Shown: positions 15,668-23,893 of the stretch, in pieces
Numbering within the stretch: the stretch's first letter is position 1
Layout of the letters: every line of letters starts with the position of its first letter
NCBI GenBank assembly: GCA_000435275.1
Contig: FR883826.1
Coordinates: forward strand, 1 to 40,980
Direction of reading: 5' to 3'
DNA length: 40,980 nt
DNA from: Clostridium sp. CAG:557
Lineage (GTDB): Bacteria > Bacillota > Clostridia > Oscillospirales > Acutalibacteraceae
Made by a program: the position numbers and the translations under genes
Notes under the pieces: model-generated
What the model saw: the letters and a program-made list of their open reading frames with translations, nothing else
Database searches by the model: none
What the model was told of the DNA's origin: nothing

Positions 15668-16918
15668 ATGAACTATGTTGAAAATAATTTAGAGTTTTTA
15701 GATAATTATGACCCTCAAGTGGCTTCTGCTATGAAAGCAGAACTTGGTCGTCAGAGAAGAAATTTGGAACTTATTGCATCTGAAAATATCGTTTCTCCTG
15801 CTGTTATGGCTGCTATGGGCAGCATTTTGACAAACAAATATGCAGAAGGGTACCCTGATAAAAGATATTACGGCGGTTGCGAATACGTTGACGTAGTTGA
15901 AAATATTGCTAGAGAACGCGCAAAGAAACTCTTTGGAGCAGAACATGCTAACGTTCAGCCACATTCTGGCGCTCAAGCAAACACCGCGGTTTACTTTTCA
16001 ATTTTAAACCCTGGCGACACTGTAATGGGTATGAATCTTACAGAAGGGGGCCATTTAACTCACGGTTCTCCTGTAAATATTTCTGGAAAATACTTTAATT
16101 TTGTTGAGTATGGCGTTGACCCAGTAACTCACTTAATAGACTATGATAAAGTTGCAGAAAAAGCTAAAAAAATAAAGCCAAAACTTATTGTTTGTGGGGC
16201 AAGTGCTTATCCTAGAACAATAAATTTTGAAAAATTCAGGCAAATTGCAGACTCAGTTGACGCATATTTGATGGTCGACATGGCACACATAGCAGGGCTT
16301 GTCGCAAGTGGCTTGCATCCAAATCCTGTACCTTTTGCAGATTTCGTTACAACAACAACGCACAAAACTTTGCGCGGACCTCGCGGAGGTATGATTTTAT
16401 GCAAAGAAAAATATGCAAAATCTATAGATAAAGCCATTTTCCCTGGCACCCAGGGAGGACCATTAATGCACATAATTGCTGCTAAGGCAGTTTCTTTTGG
16501 AGAGGCTCTGAAACCGGAATTTAAAGAATATAATAAGAAAACTGTTGAAAACTGCAAAATTTTAGCTCAAGAATTAATAAATAACGGTTTAACTTTGGTT
16601 TCCGGTGGTACAGACAACCATCTCGCACTTTTAGATTTACGTGGTACCGGCGTCACGGGAAAAGAGCTGGAAAAAAGGCTCGATGAACTTTACATTACCG
16701 TGAACAAAAATACCATTCCTAATGAACCATTAAGCCCGTTTATCACAAGCGGAATTCGGATAGGAACCGCCGCTGTAACCACTCGTGGACTTGGTCATGA
16801 CGAAATGAAACAGATTGCAAAATTTATTGCTTTAGCTGTAAATGATTTTGAAAATAGCAAAGATTTTATTAAGGAATCTGTAACAGAAATTTGTAAAAGA
16901 TACCCTATATATAATTAA
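15668..16918 (+). CDS. glyA: Serine hydroxymethyltransferase
   Basis: A PLP enzyme converting serine and tetrahydrofolate to glycine and methylene-tetrahydrofolate, the main cytoplasmic source of one-carbon units. The start is the ATG at 15668, seven bases after GGAGG, giving 416 residues, the usual bacterial length. Signatures include LIASENIVS, NKYAEGYPDKRYYGG, the VQPHSGAQAN segment, DMAHIAGL and the PLP lysine in TTTTHKTLRGPRGG. It is monocistronic, between its own promoter and terminator. Confidence 0.97.
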   Translation: MNYVENNLEFLDNYDPQVASAMKAELGRQRRNLELIASENIVSPAVMAAMGSILTNKYAEGYPDKRYYGGCEYVDVVENIARERAKKLFGAEHANVQPHSGAQANTAVYFSILNPGDTVMGMNLTEGGHLTHGSPVNISGKYFNFVEYGVDPVTHLIDYDKVAEKAKKIKPKLIVCGASAYPRTINFEKFRQIADSVDAYLMVDMAHIAGLVASGLHPNPVPFADFVTTTTHKTLRGPRGGMILCKEKYAKSIDKAIFPGTQGGPLMHIIAAKAVSFGEALKPEFKEYNKKTVENCKILAQELINNGLTLVSGGTDNHLALLDLRGTGVTGKELEKRLDELYITVNKNTIPNEPLSPFITSGIRIGTAAVTTRGLGHDEMKQIAKFIALAVNDFENSKDFIKESVTEICKRYPIYN

Positions 16919-16925
16919 ATTAAAC

Positions 16926-16970
16926 AAAAATAGGTGTACTTATTGAAAGCGCACCTATTTTGTATTTTAT
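16926..16970 (+). terminator. Terminator of glyA
   Basis: Stem AAAATAGGTG / CACCTATTTT followed by TGTATTTT. Confidence 0.8.
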
Positions 16971-16999
16971 GAGATAAAATTAAGAAAGGAAATTTTGTT

Positions 17000-18268
17000 A
17001 TGACAGCTCCTCTTTCTGATAAACTCCGACCTACCTCCATCGACGACATGGTAGGGCAACTTCAGCTTTTGGGTAAGGGCAAATTATTGCGTAATATCAT
17101 CGACTCCGGAACGCTTCCAAACATGATCTTTTACGGACCTTCTGGTGTTGGGAAAACTACTTTGGCAAAAATTTTGGCCAATAAAACTAATAAAAAACTA
17201 TTTAAACTAAATGCTACTACAGCATCGACAGCTGATATAAAAGACATCATTTCGCAAATAGACACATTTACCGCACCAAACGGAATTTTGTTGTACTTGG
17301 ATGAAATTCAATATTTCAATAAAAAACAGCAGCAAACAATTTTAGAATTCATAGAAAATGGTAAAATTACACTGATCGCGTCGACAACTGAAAACCCTGC
17401 GTTTTACATATATAATGCAATTTTAAGCCGTTCCACCATTTTCGAGTTTAAAAGCGTTTCTGTTGATGAAATAAAAAAAGCACTTGTTCGTGCTATAAAG
17501 TTTATTGAAAAATTTGAAAAAATAACAGTTGAAATTTCTGAAGACGTTTTAACCTACATTGCTACCCTTGCTGCTGGAGATGTTCGTCGAGCGATAAATT
17601 TTTTGGAACTGTGCAACTTATCTTCATTTGCTGAAAATAATGTCAAAATGATATCCATAGAGACTGCTTGCCAGCTTAATTTTTCTGGAAATATTCGCTA
17701 CGATAAATCCAGCGATGAACATTATGATACGCTGTCAGCATTTCAAAAATCTATGCGCGGTTCCGATCCTGATGCAGCTGTTTATTACCTTGCAAGGCTG
17801 ATATCTAGCGGCGATTTAATTTCCGCTTGTAGGCGTTTGATGGTCTGCGCCTGCGAAGATGTTGGGCTGGCATATCCACAAGTCATTCCAATTGTAAAAT
17901 CCTGTGTTGACATTGCCATGCAGGTTGGCCTTCCTGAAGCCAAAATTCCCTTAGCCGATGCCGTCATAATGGTCTGTTTATCACCAAAATCAAACTCGGC
18001 CTACAATGCTATAAACGAAGCTACTAGTGACATCTCTGCTGGCAAAGTTTTTTCATTTCCACGACAGCTTCAAAACAAACACTTTGATGGATCAGATGTA
18101 AAAAATAAAGGTCAATTTTATCTTTATCCGCACGAATTTGAAAATCATTGGGTCTCACAACAATATCTCCCTGACGAACTCAAAAACAAAAAATATTATA
18201 TTCCCGCTAAAAATAAAACTGAACAAGCATTTGAAAAATATTGGAATAATATAAAAAAATTTGATTAA
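17000..18268 (+). CDS. rarA: Replication-associated recombination protein A (RarA/MgsA AAA+ ATPase)
   Basis: RarA/MgsA is a clamp-loader-like AAA+ ATPase that acts at stalled replication forks. The 422 residues show the family's N-terminal LRP...D.VGQ start, Walker A YGPSGVGKTT, Walker B LYLDEIQYF, sensor-1 STTENP, the arginine-finger region LSRS, sensor-2 GDVRRAINFLE, and the C-terminal MgsA domain with GSDPDAAVYYLARLISSG and a PHEFENHWVSQQYLP-like end. AAAGGA lies nine bases before the ATG. It stands alone after glyA. Confidence 0.95.
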   Translation: MTAPLSDKLRPTSIDDMVGQLQLLGKGKLLRNIIDSGTLPNMIFYGPSGVGKTTLAKILANKTNKKLFKLNATTASTADIKDIISQIDTFTAPNGILLYLDEIQYFNKKQQQTILEFIENGKITLIASTTENPAFYIYNAILSRSTIFEFKSVSVDEIKKALVRAIKFIEKFEKITVEISEDVLTYIATLAAGDVRRAINFLELCNLSSFAENNVKMISIETACQLNFSGNIRYDKSSDEHYDTLSAFQKSMRGSDPDAAVYYLARLISSGDLISACRRLMVCACEDVGLAYPQVIPIVKSCVDIAMQVGLPEAKIPLADAVIMVCLSPKSNSAYNAINEATSDISAGKVFSFPRQLQNKHFDGSDVKNKGQFYLYPHEFENHWVSQQYLPDELKNKKYYIPAKNKTEQAFEKYWNNIKKFD

Positions 18269-18274
18269 TCCCCA

Positions 18275-18304
18275 GTTGAGGCGCGCGGTATAGTGCGCCT
18301 CAAC
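18275..18304. repeat. Strong hairpin sharing its loop with the hairpin at 32525-32560
   Basis: A perfect 10-bp stem GTTGAGGCGC / GCGCCTCAAC lies between convergent rarA and the symporter gene, without an immediate T run on either side. Read on the minus strand its loop is ACTATACCGC. The hairpin after the second trkA has ACTATATCGC on an unrelated stem. Confidence 0.6.
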
Positions 18305-18328
18305 CAGGTAACCATGTAAAAAACAAAT

Positions 18329-19726
18329 TTACTTCCAAACATCTGTGTTTTTAATATCTGCATCTTTGGCAACAAACACTGGAACTTTCCCATCTTTTTT
18401 CTGCGTTAAATAATCTTTCAATGCTTTTATTGCAGTATTTCCTATCAGCAATATAACTAATATATTCACAACCGCCATCAAGCCCATCAGCAAGTCCGAA
18501 ACATTCCAAACCGTTCGTGCATCTGCTTGAGCACCCAAAAACACTGCTAAAACGCAGGTTATTCGAAAAATATTAAGCACAACTTTATTATTTTTTATAA
18601 AAAGTACATTTGTTTCTGCGTAACAATAATTGCCTATTATCGAAGTAAACGCAAAAGCAAATATAGAAAATGCAATCAAATGCACTCCAAATGTTCCTAC
18701 TTGACTTTTTACTGCTTCTTGTACAAAAGGAATATCCTCTAAACCACAATTAAAATCGACCCCAGATAGAAGTACGATAAAAGAAGTTGCCGAACAAATA
18801 AGCAATGTGTCAATAAAAACAGACAATATCTGCGCTAAACCTTGATTAACCGGATGCAAAACATCCGCAGTTGCCGCTGCATTCGGTGCGCTTCCCATGC
18901 CAGCTTCATTAGAAAACAAACCTCTTTTCGTTCCCATAACGAGTGCACTTTTATAAAAAAATGCGCCAAATATTGCCTTAAAATTAAATGCCTCTTTAAA
19001 AATTAGAGCCATCATGTCAGGAAATTTATCAAAATTTTTAATGCAAATATATAGGCTCAAAGAAATATACGCAAGTGACATTATTGGAACAATATAAACA
19101 GAAATAAATCCTATGCGATGTGTTCCTCCCCATATTACAGCCGCTGTAAGCACTGCCAAAATCAAACCGACAATCATAGGATAAATGCTATTTTTATAAT
19201 TTTCGATATAGGGCGTTAAAGCCGATGATAATTGAAATGACTGCAATGCATTAAAGCCATAAGCATAGCCAGCAATCAACAGACAAGAAAACAGCACTCC
19301 GAGCCATTTTTTGTCAAAAGCTTTTTGCATATAATAGGCGGGGCCACCTCTAAAGCCACCGTTTTCATCTTTAACTTTATATATTTGCGCAAGTGTACTC
19401 TCTATAAATGCCGATGCACTGCCTAAAACTGCCATAAACCACATCCAAAAAACAGCACCTGGCCCACCAATTATAATCCCAGAAGCAATTCCCGCGATGT
19501 GTCCAACACCTATTTTGGAAGCAGTGGAAATCATTAATGACTTAAAAGAAGAGACTTTGCCTTTTTCTGCCTTTTCGGTTAAAGATTTAAACGCATCTTT
19601 CAGCAATCTAAACTGAACAAATTTTGTCTTAAAAGTGAAATAAAACCCCGCAAACACCAAAAGAGGAATCAAGATATACGCATATAAGCAACTTCCAACT
19701 GAGTCTAACAAATTATTAAACCACAT
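18329..19726 (-). CDS. Sodium:alanine (AGCS family) symporter
   Basis: AGCS proteins import alanine or glycine with sodium or protons. The start is the ATG at 19726, eight bases after AAGGAG. The open frame continues upstream into murF but lacks a better site. The 465 residues have about ten membrane helices and family signatures including GVGHIAGIASGIIIGGPG, the GGFRGGPAYYMQ segment, and GTKRGLFSNEAGMGSAPNAAA. It lies 58 bases after murF on the same strand, so it may be cotranscribed with murE-murF, whose products consume D-alanyl-D-alanine. The link to alanine supply for the cell wall is an inference. Confidence 0.93.
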   Translation of the reverse strand: MWFNNLLDSVGSCLYAYILIPLLVFAGFYFTFKTKFVQFRLLKDAFKSLTEKAEKGKVSSFKSLMISTASKIGVGHIAGIASGIIIGGPGAVFWMWFMAVLGSASAFIESTLAQIYKVKDENGGFRGGPAYYMQKAFDKKWLGVLFSCLLIAGYAYGFNALQSFQLSSALTPYIENYKNSIYPMIVGLILAVLTAAVIWGGTHRIGFISVYIVPIMSLAYISLSLYICIKNFDKFPDMMALIFKEAFNFKAIFGAFFYKSALVMGTKRGLFSNEAGMGSAPNAAATADVLHPVNQGLAQILSVFIDTLLICSATSFIVLLSGVDFNCGLEDIPFVQEAVKSQVGTFGVHLIAFSIFAFAFTSIIGNYCYAETNVLFIKNNKVVLNIFRITCVLAVFLGAQADARTVWNVSDLLMGLMAVVNILVILLIGNTAIKALKDYLTQKKDGKVPVFVAKDADIKNTDVWK

Positions 19727-19784
19727 CACAAAAACTCCTTTATTAACACTTCTTTCTTTGATATTAGGAAACGACAAAAATATT

Positions 19785-21164
19785 TTACTTTTTATACAAA
19801 GAGACAACTTTTTGAGAAATTTCTTCCATATGCATTCCTCTGGAACCTTTTACCAAAATAGAGTCTCCAATACGAGTCACCACTTTTAAACGATCAAGTG
19901 CTTCTTCGTTAGAAGAAAAAGAATAACTAACAATATTTTTATTAAAACTTATTGCACCATCTGAGATAAATTTTGCTAATTCTCCAACGGTTATTAATAT
20001 GTCGACACCAAGTTGAGCTGCAAAAATTCCAACTTCAAAATGGAGTTGTCGCGCCATTTCGCCAAGTTCAAGCATATCTGCCAAAACCGCAATTTTACGC
20101 CCACTTTTAGCAACTTGTGCCAAAACCTTTAACGCGCTTTTCATAGAATCAGGATTTGCGTTGTAACTGTCGTCGATTAAAGTAACACCATCCAAATAGT
20201 GGATACTCTGCCGCATTTCAACATTTTTAAAACGAGAAAGTCCAACTTGTATTTCCCTAACATCCATTCCCATAGAAAGCCCTATTGCAATCGCTGCTAA
20301 AGCATTATAAACATGGTGTTCTCCAATCGTCGGAATTTTAAAATTTAGGCAATTTCCATTACATAAAGCCTCAAAAGTCGTCGCTTCATTTTCATAAAAA
20401 ATATTTTTCGCAGTAAAATTACAATTATTTTTTATCCCAAAAGAAACCACGTTAAATCTATAGCTATTTTGCGTTTTAGAAAGAACTTCGTCATCACCGT
20501 TAATAAATAAATAATCTGATTTTTTTAAAGAATTCGTAATTTTAAATTTTTCTTTAAAAATATTTTCTTTAGTATGTAAATTCTCAATATGCGTCACACC
20601 GATATTTGTCATCACTGCATATGTCGGTGCCGCAATTTCTGACAATGTAGCCATTTCGTCAAATTCGCTGATTCCCATTTCTACAACCGCCACATCGTGA
20701 TAAGGCTCCAAGCCAAAGATTGTAAGAGGCAAACCAATTTGGCCATTTAAGTTTCCTGCCGTTTTGTGCACATTAAATTTCGCCGACAGCACACTGAAAA
20801 TCATTTCCTTGGTAGATGTCTTTCCTACGCTTCCGGTTATTCCAACAACAGGAATTTTAAATTTTCGCCGATAATAAGCTGCTAACTGCTGCAAAGCTAT
20901 TTTTGTGTCTTTAACTTTTATATATATTTTATCTGATTCCGTAGAATTATGCTCAGAAGTTAACGTTGCAACCGCACCTGCAGCAAAAGCTTCTTCAATA
21001 AATTTATGACCATCAACGTTTTCGCCTTTTATCGGCACAAAAAGCGCGCCATTTTTTATTTCTCTGCTGTTTATGCTCACAGAATCAATCAAAGTTCCGT
21101 CAAACCCGCTTAATAACTCTCCATTTACCGCGTATAAAATTTCATTTATATACAATTTTTTCAT
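19785..21164 (-). CDS. murF: UDP-MurNAc-tripeptide--D-Ala-D-Ala ligase
   Basis: The last cytoplasmic peptide-adding step of peptidoglycan precursor synthesis. The 459 residues contain the Mur ligase N-terminal domain (DSVSINSREIKNGALFVPIKG), the ATP site GITGSVGKTSTKEM, the middle domain with AVVEMGISEFDEM and TNIGVTHIENL, and the C-terminal domain with DDSYNANPDSMKSAL, typical of MurF. Its ATG is 4 bases after the murE stop, with only a weak GAGG upstream, so translation is probably coupled to murE. Confidence 0.96.
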   Translation of the reverse strand: MKKLYINEILYAVNGELLSGFDGTLIDSVSINSREIKNGALFVPIKGENVDGHKFIEEAFAAGAVATLTSEHNSTESDKIYIKVKDTKIALQQLAAYYRRKFKIPVVGITGSVGKTSTKEMIFSVLSAKFNVHKTAGNLNGQIGLPLTIFGLEPYHDVAVVEMGISEFDEMATLSEIAAPTYAVMTNIGVTHIENLHTKENIFKEKFKITNSLKKSDYLFINGDDEVLSKTQNSYRFNVVSFGIKNNCNFTAKNIFYENEATTFEALCNGNCLNFKIPTIGEHHVYNALAAIAIGLSMGMDVREIQVGLSRFKNVEMRQSIHYLDGVTLIDDSYNANPDSMKSALKVLAQVAKSGRKIAVLADMLELGEMARQLHFEVGIFAAQLGVDILITVGELAKFISDGAISFNKNIVSYSFSSNEEALDRLKVVTRIGDSILVKGSRGMHMEEISQKVVSLYKK

Positions 21165-21168
21165 AAAT

Positions 21169-22638
21169 TCACCGAGCCTCGCTAAGTTCTTTTAAAATAT
21201 CAGCTACAATTTCACGCTCATCGAAGTGAATTCTTTGGCCGTTTATTTCTTGATAATCCTCATGTCCCTTTCCAGCAAGCACAATTATGTCGTTGTCCTT
21301 TGCAATCGAAAGGCAATACTTGATGGCCTCTCTTCTATCTGGAATAACGATAAATTTTCCACGAGTTTTGCGCAGTCCGACTTCGATGTCAGAAATTATA
21401 TCCATAACGTCCTCATTGCGAGAGTTATCCGCCGTAACAACCGATAAATCGGAAAGTTTGCCTGAAACTTCGCCCATTTCATAACGTCTAACTTTAGGGC
21501 GATTTCCACCTGCTCCAAACAGCGTAATAAGCCGATTTGGGCGATATTCTCTAATCGTCGTCAAGATATTTTCCATGCTAAGTGCGTTGTGCGCATAGTC
21601 AATCAAAAGCGTATAATTCCCAGGCACTGGCACAGATTCTATTCTGCCCTTTACTTTAACCTCGTTTAAACCGCTTGTTATCGCATTTTCTGAAACATCA
21701 AAATGGCGACACACAGAAATAGCTGCGAGTGCATTATATATGCTGAATTTGCCAGGAATATCCACATTCACGTTCAAATTTTCTTTTCCAGCCGTTTCAA
21801 AATGAATGCCAACATATCCAGACTGCGATATTAATTTTTCGTTAAACGCAATAATATCAGCATCGTGCGAAAAGCCATAAGTTTCAACATCGCAGGTATG
21901 ATCTTTAAGAATATCTCTATAATTTTCATCGTCGATATTTATAATACCCAGCTTACACTTTCTAAAAAGAAGTGCTTTGCAACCGAGATATTCCTGCATA
22001 TTTTCGTGTTCATTGCCACCAATGTGGTCCATAGAAAAATTCGTAAACACACCATCGTCAAAGGTAAAGCCATCCATTCGATGCCATTTTAAGCCAAGTG
22101 AAGATGCTTCCATAACCGCACATTTACAGCCACAATCCACCATTCGACGCAAAAAGCGTTGTATTTCATACGATTCTGGCGTTGTGTTGACGGTTTTTAT
22201 AACTTTTTCATCGATAATAACACCCAAAGTTCCAATTACACCGGTTTTTATGCCAGCTTTCTGCAAAACAGTCCTTATCATGCAAGAAACCGTCGTCTTG
22301 CCTTTTGTACCGGTTATCGCTACCGTTTTCAACTGTGAGGCTGGATTTCCAAAAAATTCCGCGGACATAAATGCTAATGCTTCGCGTGTATCTTTAACGC
22401 GAATAACAGTAATACTTTCATCAACTTGCACATTATCCGAAATCACCACAGCACTCGCGCCTTTAGCAAGCGCCGAAGCAATAAAGTTATGTCCGTCAGC
22501 GTAGTAACCTTTAAGGCAGATAAAAACCGAATTTTTAATACATTTTCTAGAGTCATAAAAAATATCGCTTATCTCTATATTTAAATCGCCTTGAACGAGT
22601 GAAAAATCTATTTTTCCAACCAAATCTCTGAGTTTCAT
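21169..22638 (-). CDS. murE: UDP-MurNAc-L-Ala-D-Glu ligase (probably meso-DAP-adding)
   Basis: MurE adds the third stem-peptide residue. The 489 residues show the N-terminal DSR motif (FYDSRKC), the ATP site TGTKGKTT (110-116), the TNFSMDHIGGN segment, and the C-terminal GKGHEDYQEI. The substrate loop reads DNSRNED (404-410). meso-DAP enzymes usually carry DNPR, and lysine enzymes a non-arginine fourth residue, so the arginine favours meso-DAP. The Pro-to-Ser change is unusual. AAAGGTG lies seven bases before the ATG. It heads a murE-murF-(AGCS) cluster. Confidence 0.95.
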   Translation of the reverse strand: MKLRDLVGKIDFSLVQGDLNIEISDIFYDSRKCIKNSVFICLKGYYADGHNFIASALAKGASAVVISDNVQVDESITVIRVKDTREALAFMSAEFFGNPASQLKTVAITGTKGKTTVSCMIRTVLQKAGIKTGVIGTLGVIIDEKVIKTVNTTPESYEIQRFLRRMVDCGCKCAVMEASSLGLKWHRMDGFTFDDGVFTNFSMDHIGGNEHENMQEYLGCKALLFRKCKLGIINIDDENYRDILKDHTCDVETYGFSHDADIIAFNEKLISQSGYVGIHFETAGKENLNVNVDIPGKFSIYNALAAISVCRHFDVSENAITSGLNEVKVKGRIESVPVPGNYTLLIDYAHNALSMENILTTIREYRPNRLITLFGAGGNRPKVRRYEMGEVSGKLSDLSVVTADNSRNEDVMDIISDIEVGLRKTRGKFIVIPDRREAIKYCLSIAKDNDIIVLAGKGHEDYQEINGQRIHFDEREIVADILKELSEAR

Positions 22639-22679
22639 ACTAATTCACCTTTAACCTTAAAATATCCGAACTTAAACAC

Positions 22680-22699
22680 ATATTATGTTTTCATAATAT
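22680..22699. other. Perfect inverted repeat upstream of murE
   Basis: ATATTATG-TTTT-CATAATAT lies 42 bases before the murE start, in the promoter region. It might be an operator or simply AT-rich symmetry. No clear -35/-10 pair was found here. Confidence 0.3.
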
Positions 22700-22728
22700 A
22701 ATATTGCCACAAAAGATTAAAATTGTAA

Positions 22729-22772
22729 AACAAAAAAATAAAAACCGTTCCCAAATTAATCAGGACGGTTTT
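22729..22772 (-). terminator. Terminator of the tRNA transcript
   Basis: Minus-strand stem AAAACCGTCC / GGGAACGGTTTT followed by TATTTTTTTG. Confidence 0.75.
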
Positions 22773-22854
22773 GGAATTGCACCAACTATCTGAAAAACAC
22801 GAGCAAAACAAAATCATCTCTGCATCAAAAGTACCTGCTCGCTAAAATTTTTGT

Positions 22855-22931
22855 TGGTGGGCCATCAGGGATTTGAACCCCGGACCAACCGGTTATGAGC
22901 CGGTTGCTCTAACCAACTGAGCTAATGGCCC
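22855..22931 (-). tRNA. tRNA with CAT anticodon (elongator Met; Ile2 not excluded)
   Basis: The cloverleaf is complete: acceptor GGGCCAT/ATGGCCC, D arm GCTC...GAGC, anticodon stem ACCGG/CCGGT with loop CTCATAA, T arm CGGGG-TTCAAAT-CCCTG, discriminator A and an encoded CCA. Anticodon CAT reads Met, or Ile2 if the C is lysidine-modified. The acceptor and anticodon stems fit an elongator rather than an initiator: there is no C-A mismatch at position 1-72 and no three-GC anticodon stem block. A perfect consensus promoter precedes it. Confidence 0.95.
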
Positions 22932-22959
22932 ATTTGTTTAGTAATTAAATAATGATATA

Positions 22960-22988
22960 ATTATAGCAACTTTACGTTCTATTGTCAA
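22960..22988 (-). promoter_or_regulatory. Perfect consensus promoter of the tRNA gene
   Basis: Minus strand: TTGACA (22988-22983), exactly 17 bases, TATAAT (22965-22960). It is the strongest promoter seen in the window. Confidence 0.9.
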
Positions 22989-23099
22989 GAGATTCCTTTA
23001 AAAATATTTTTAAATTTTGCTTATATTGGTATGTTAGAACTTTGCAAAATATGATATAATAAAAAAAATTTGATGTTTAAAAAATTAAGAGGGATAATT

Positions 23100-23867
23100 T
23101 TGGAAAACAATCTGTTAAAAACTCGAAATGAAATCATTATTGGGAGAAATCCCGTAAAAGAAGCATTAATTGCAAATCGCAGTGTGGATTCAATTTTAAT
23201 TTCTAAAGGTGCACGTAAAAGTTCTTTTGGAAGCATTCTAAAGATGGCCCAAGAACTTAAAATTCCTGTAAAAGAAGTCGATAACAAAAAGTTGGATCTT
23301 ATTTGTAATAAGGCAAATCATCAAGGAATTATTGCGATGGCCGCCGCTCATGCATATGCAAGTATCGACGAAATTTTTGACGTTGCCGAACAAAAAAATG
23401 AGCCACCGTTTATAATCATTGCCGATGAAATTTCAGATCCACACAATCTAGGCGCAATCATTCGCACAGCTGAATGTGCAGGAGCTCATGGAGTAATTAT
23501 TCCAAACAGACGTGCTGTTGGACTAAACTTTGGTGTTGCTAAATCTGCAGCCGGTGCACTCGAGCATTTAAAAGTCGCAAGAGTGACGAATATTTCTTCA
23601 ACCTTGCAGGAATTAAAAAAACGTGGAATTTGGATATTCGGTGCCGATATGGATGGACAAACTTATTGCAAGGCTGATTTAAAAGGTGCCATTGCACTTG
23701 TAATTGGGAGCGAGGGCTTTGGATTAAGTCGGTTGGTAAAAGAAAACTGCGATGTTATAATATCATTGCCTCTTTGCGGAAAAATAAATTCACTCAATGC
23801 TTCTGTTGCCGCCGGTATTCTTATGTATGAAATTACGCGGCAAAGGTTAAATTTGTCAGCTAAATAA
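23100..23867 (+). CDS. rlmB: 23S rRNA 2'-O-ribose methyltransferase, RlmB/TrmH (SPOUT) family
   Basis: SpoU-type methyltransferases use AdoMet bound in a trefoil knot. RlmB methylates G2251 of 23S rRNA. There is an N-terminal substrate-binding domain (IIIGRNPVKEALIAN), then SpoU motifs: NLGAIIRTAECAGAHGVIIP, VIGSEGFGLS and SLNASVAAGILMYEI. The best start is TTG at 23100 with AGAGGG six bases upstream (255 residues). An ATG at 23073 has no ribosome binding site and lies only 13 bases after a TATAAT (23055-23060). The gene begins a probable operon with the degenerate ATPase and the LCP gene. Confidence 0.92.
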   Translation: MENNLLKTRNEIIIGRNPVKEALIANRSVDSILISKGARKSSFGSILKMAQELKIPVKEVDNKKLDLICNKANHQGIIAMAAAHAYASIDEIFDVAEQKNEPPFIIIADEISDPHNLGAIIRTAECAGAHGVIIPNRRAVGLNFGVAKSAAGALEHLKVARVTNISSTLQELKKRGIWIFGADMDGQTYCKADLKGAIALVIGSEGFGLSRLVKENCDVIISLPLCGKINSLNASVAAGILMYEITRQRLNLSAK

Positions 23868-23893
23868 CCACGTTTAAGGAGTGAATTTTTAAG

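Noticed and set aside
22800..22841. CGAGCA/TGCTCG inverted repeat just after the tRNA gene
   Set aside because: It may be part of the tRNA trailer, but the loop of about 30 bases is long and a stronger terminator follows at 22729-22772.
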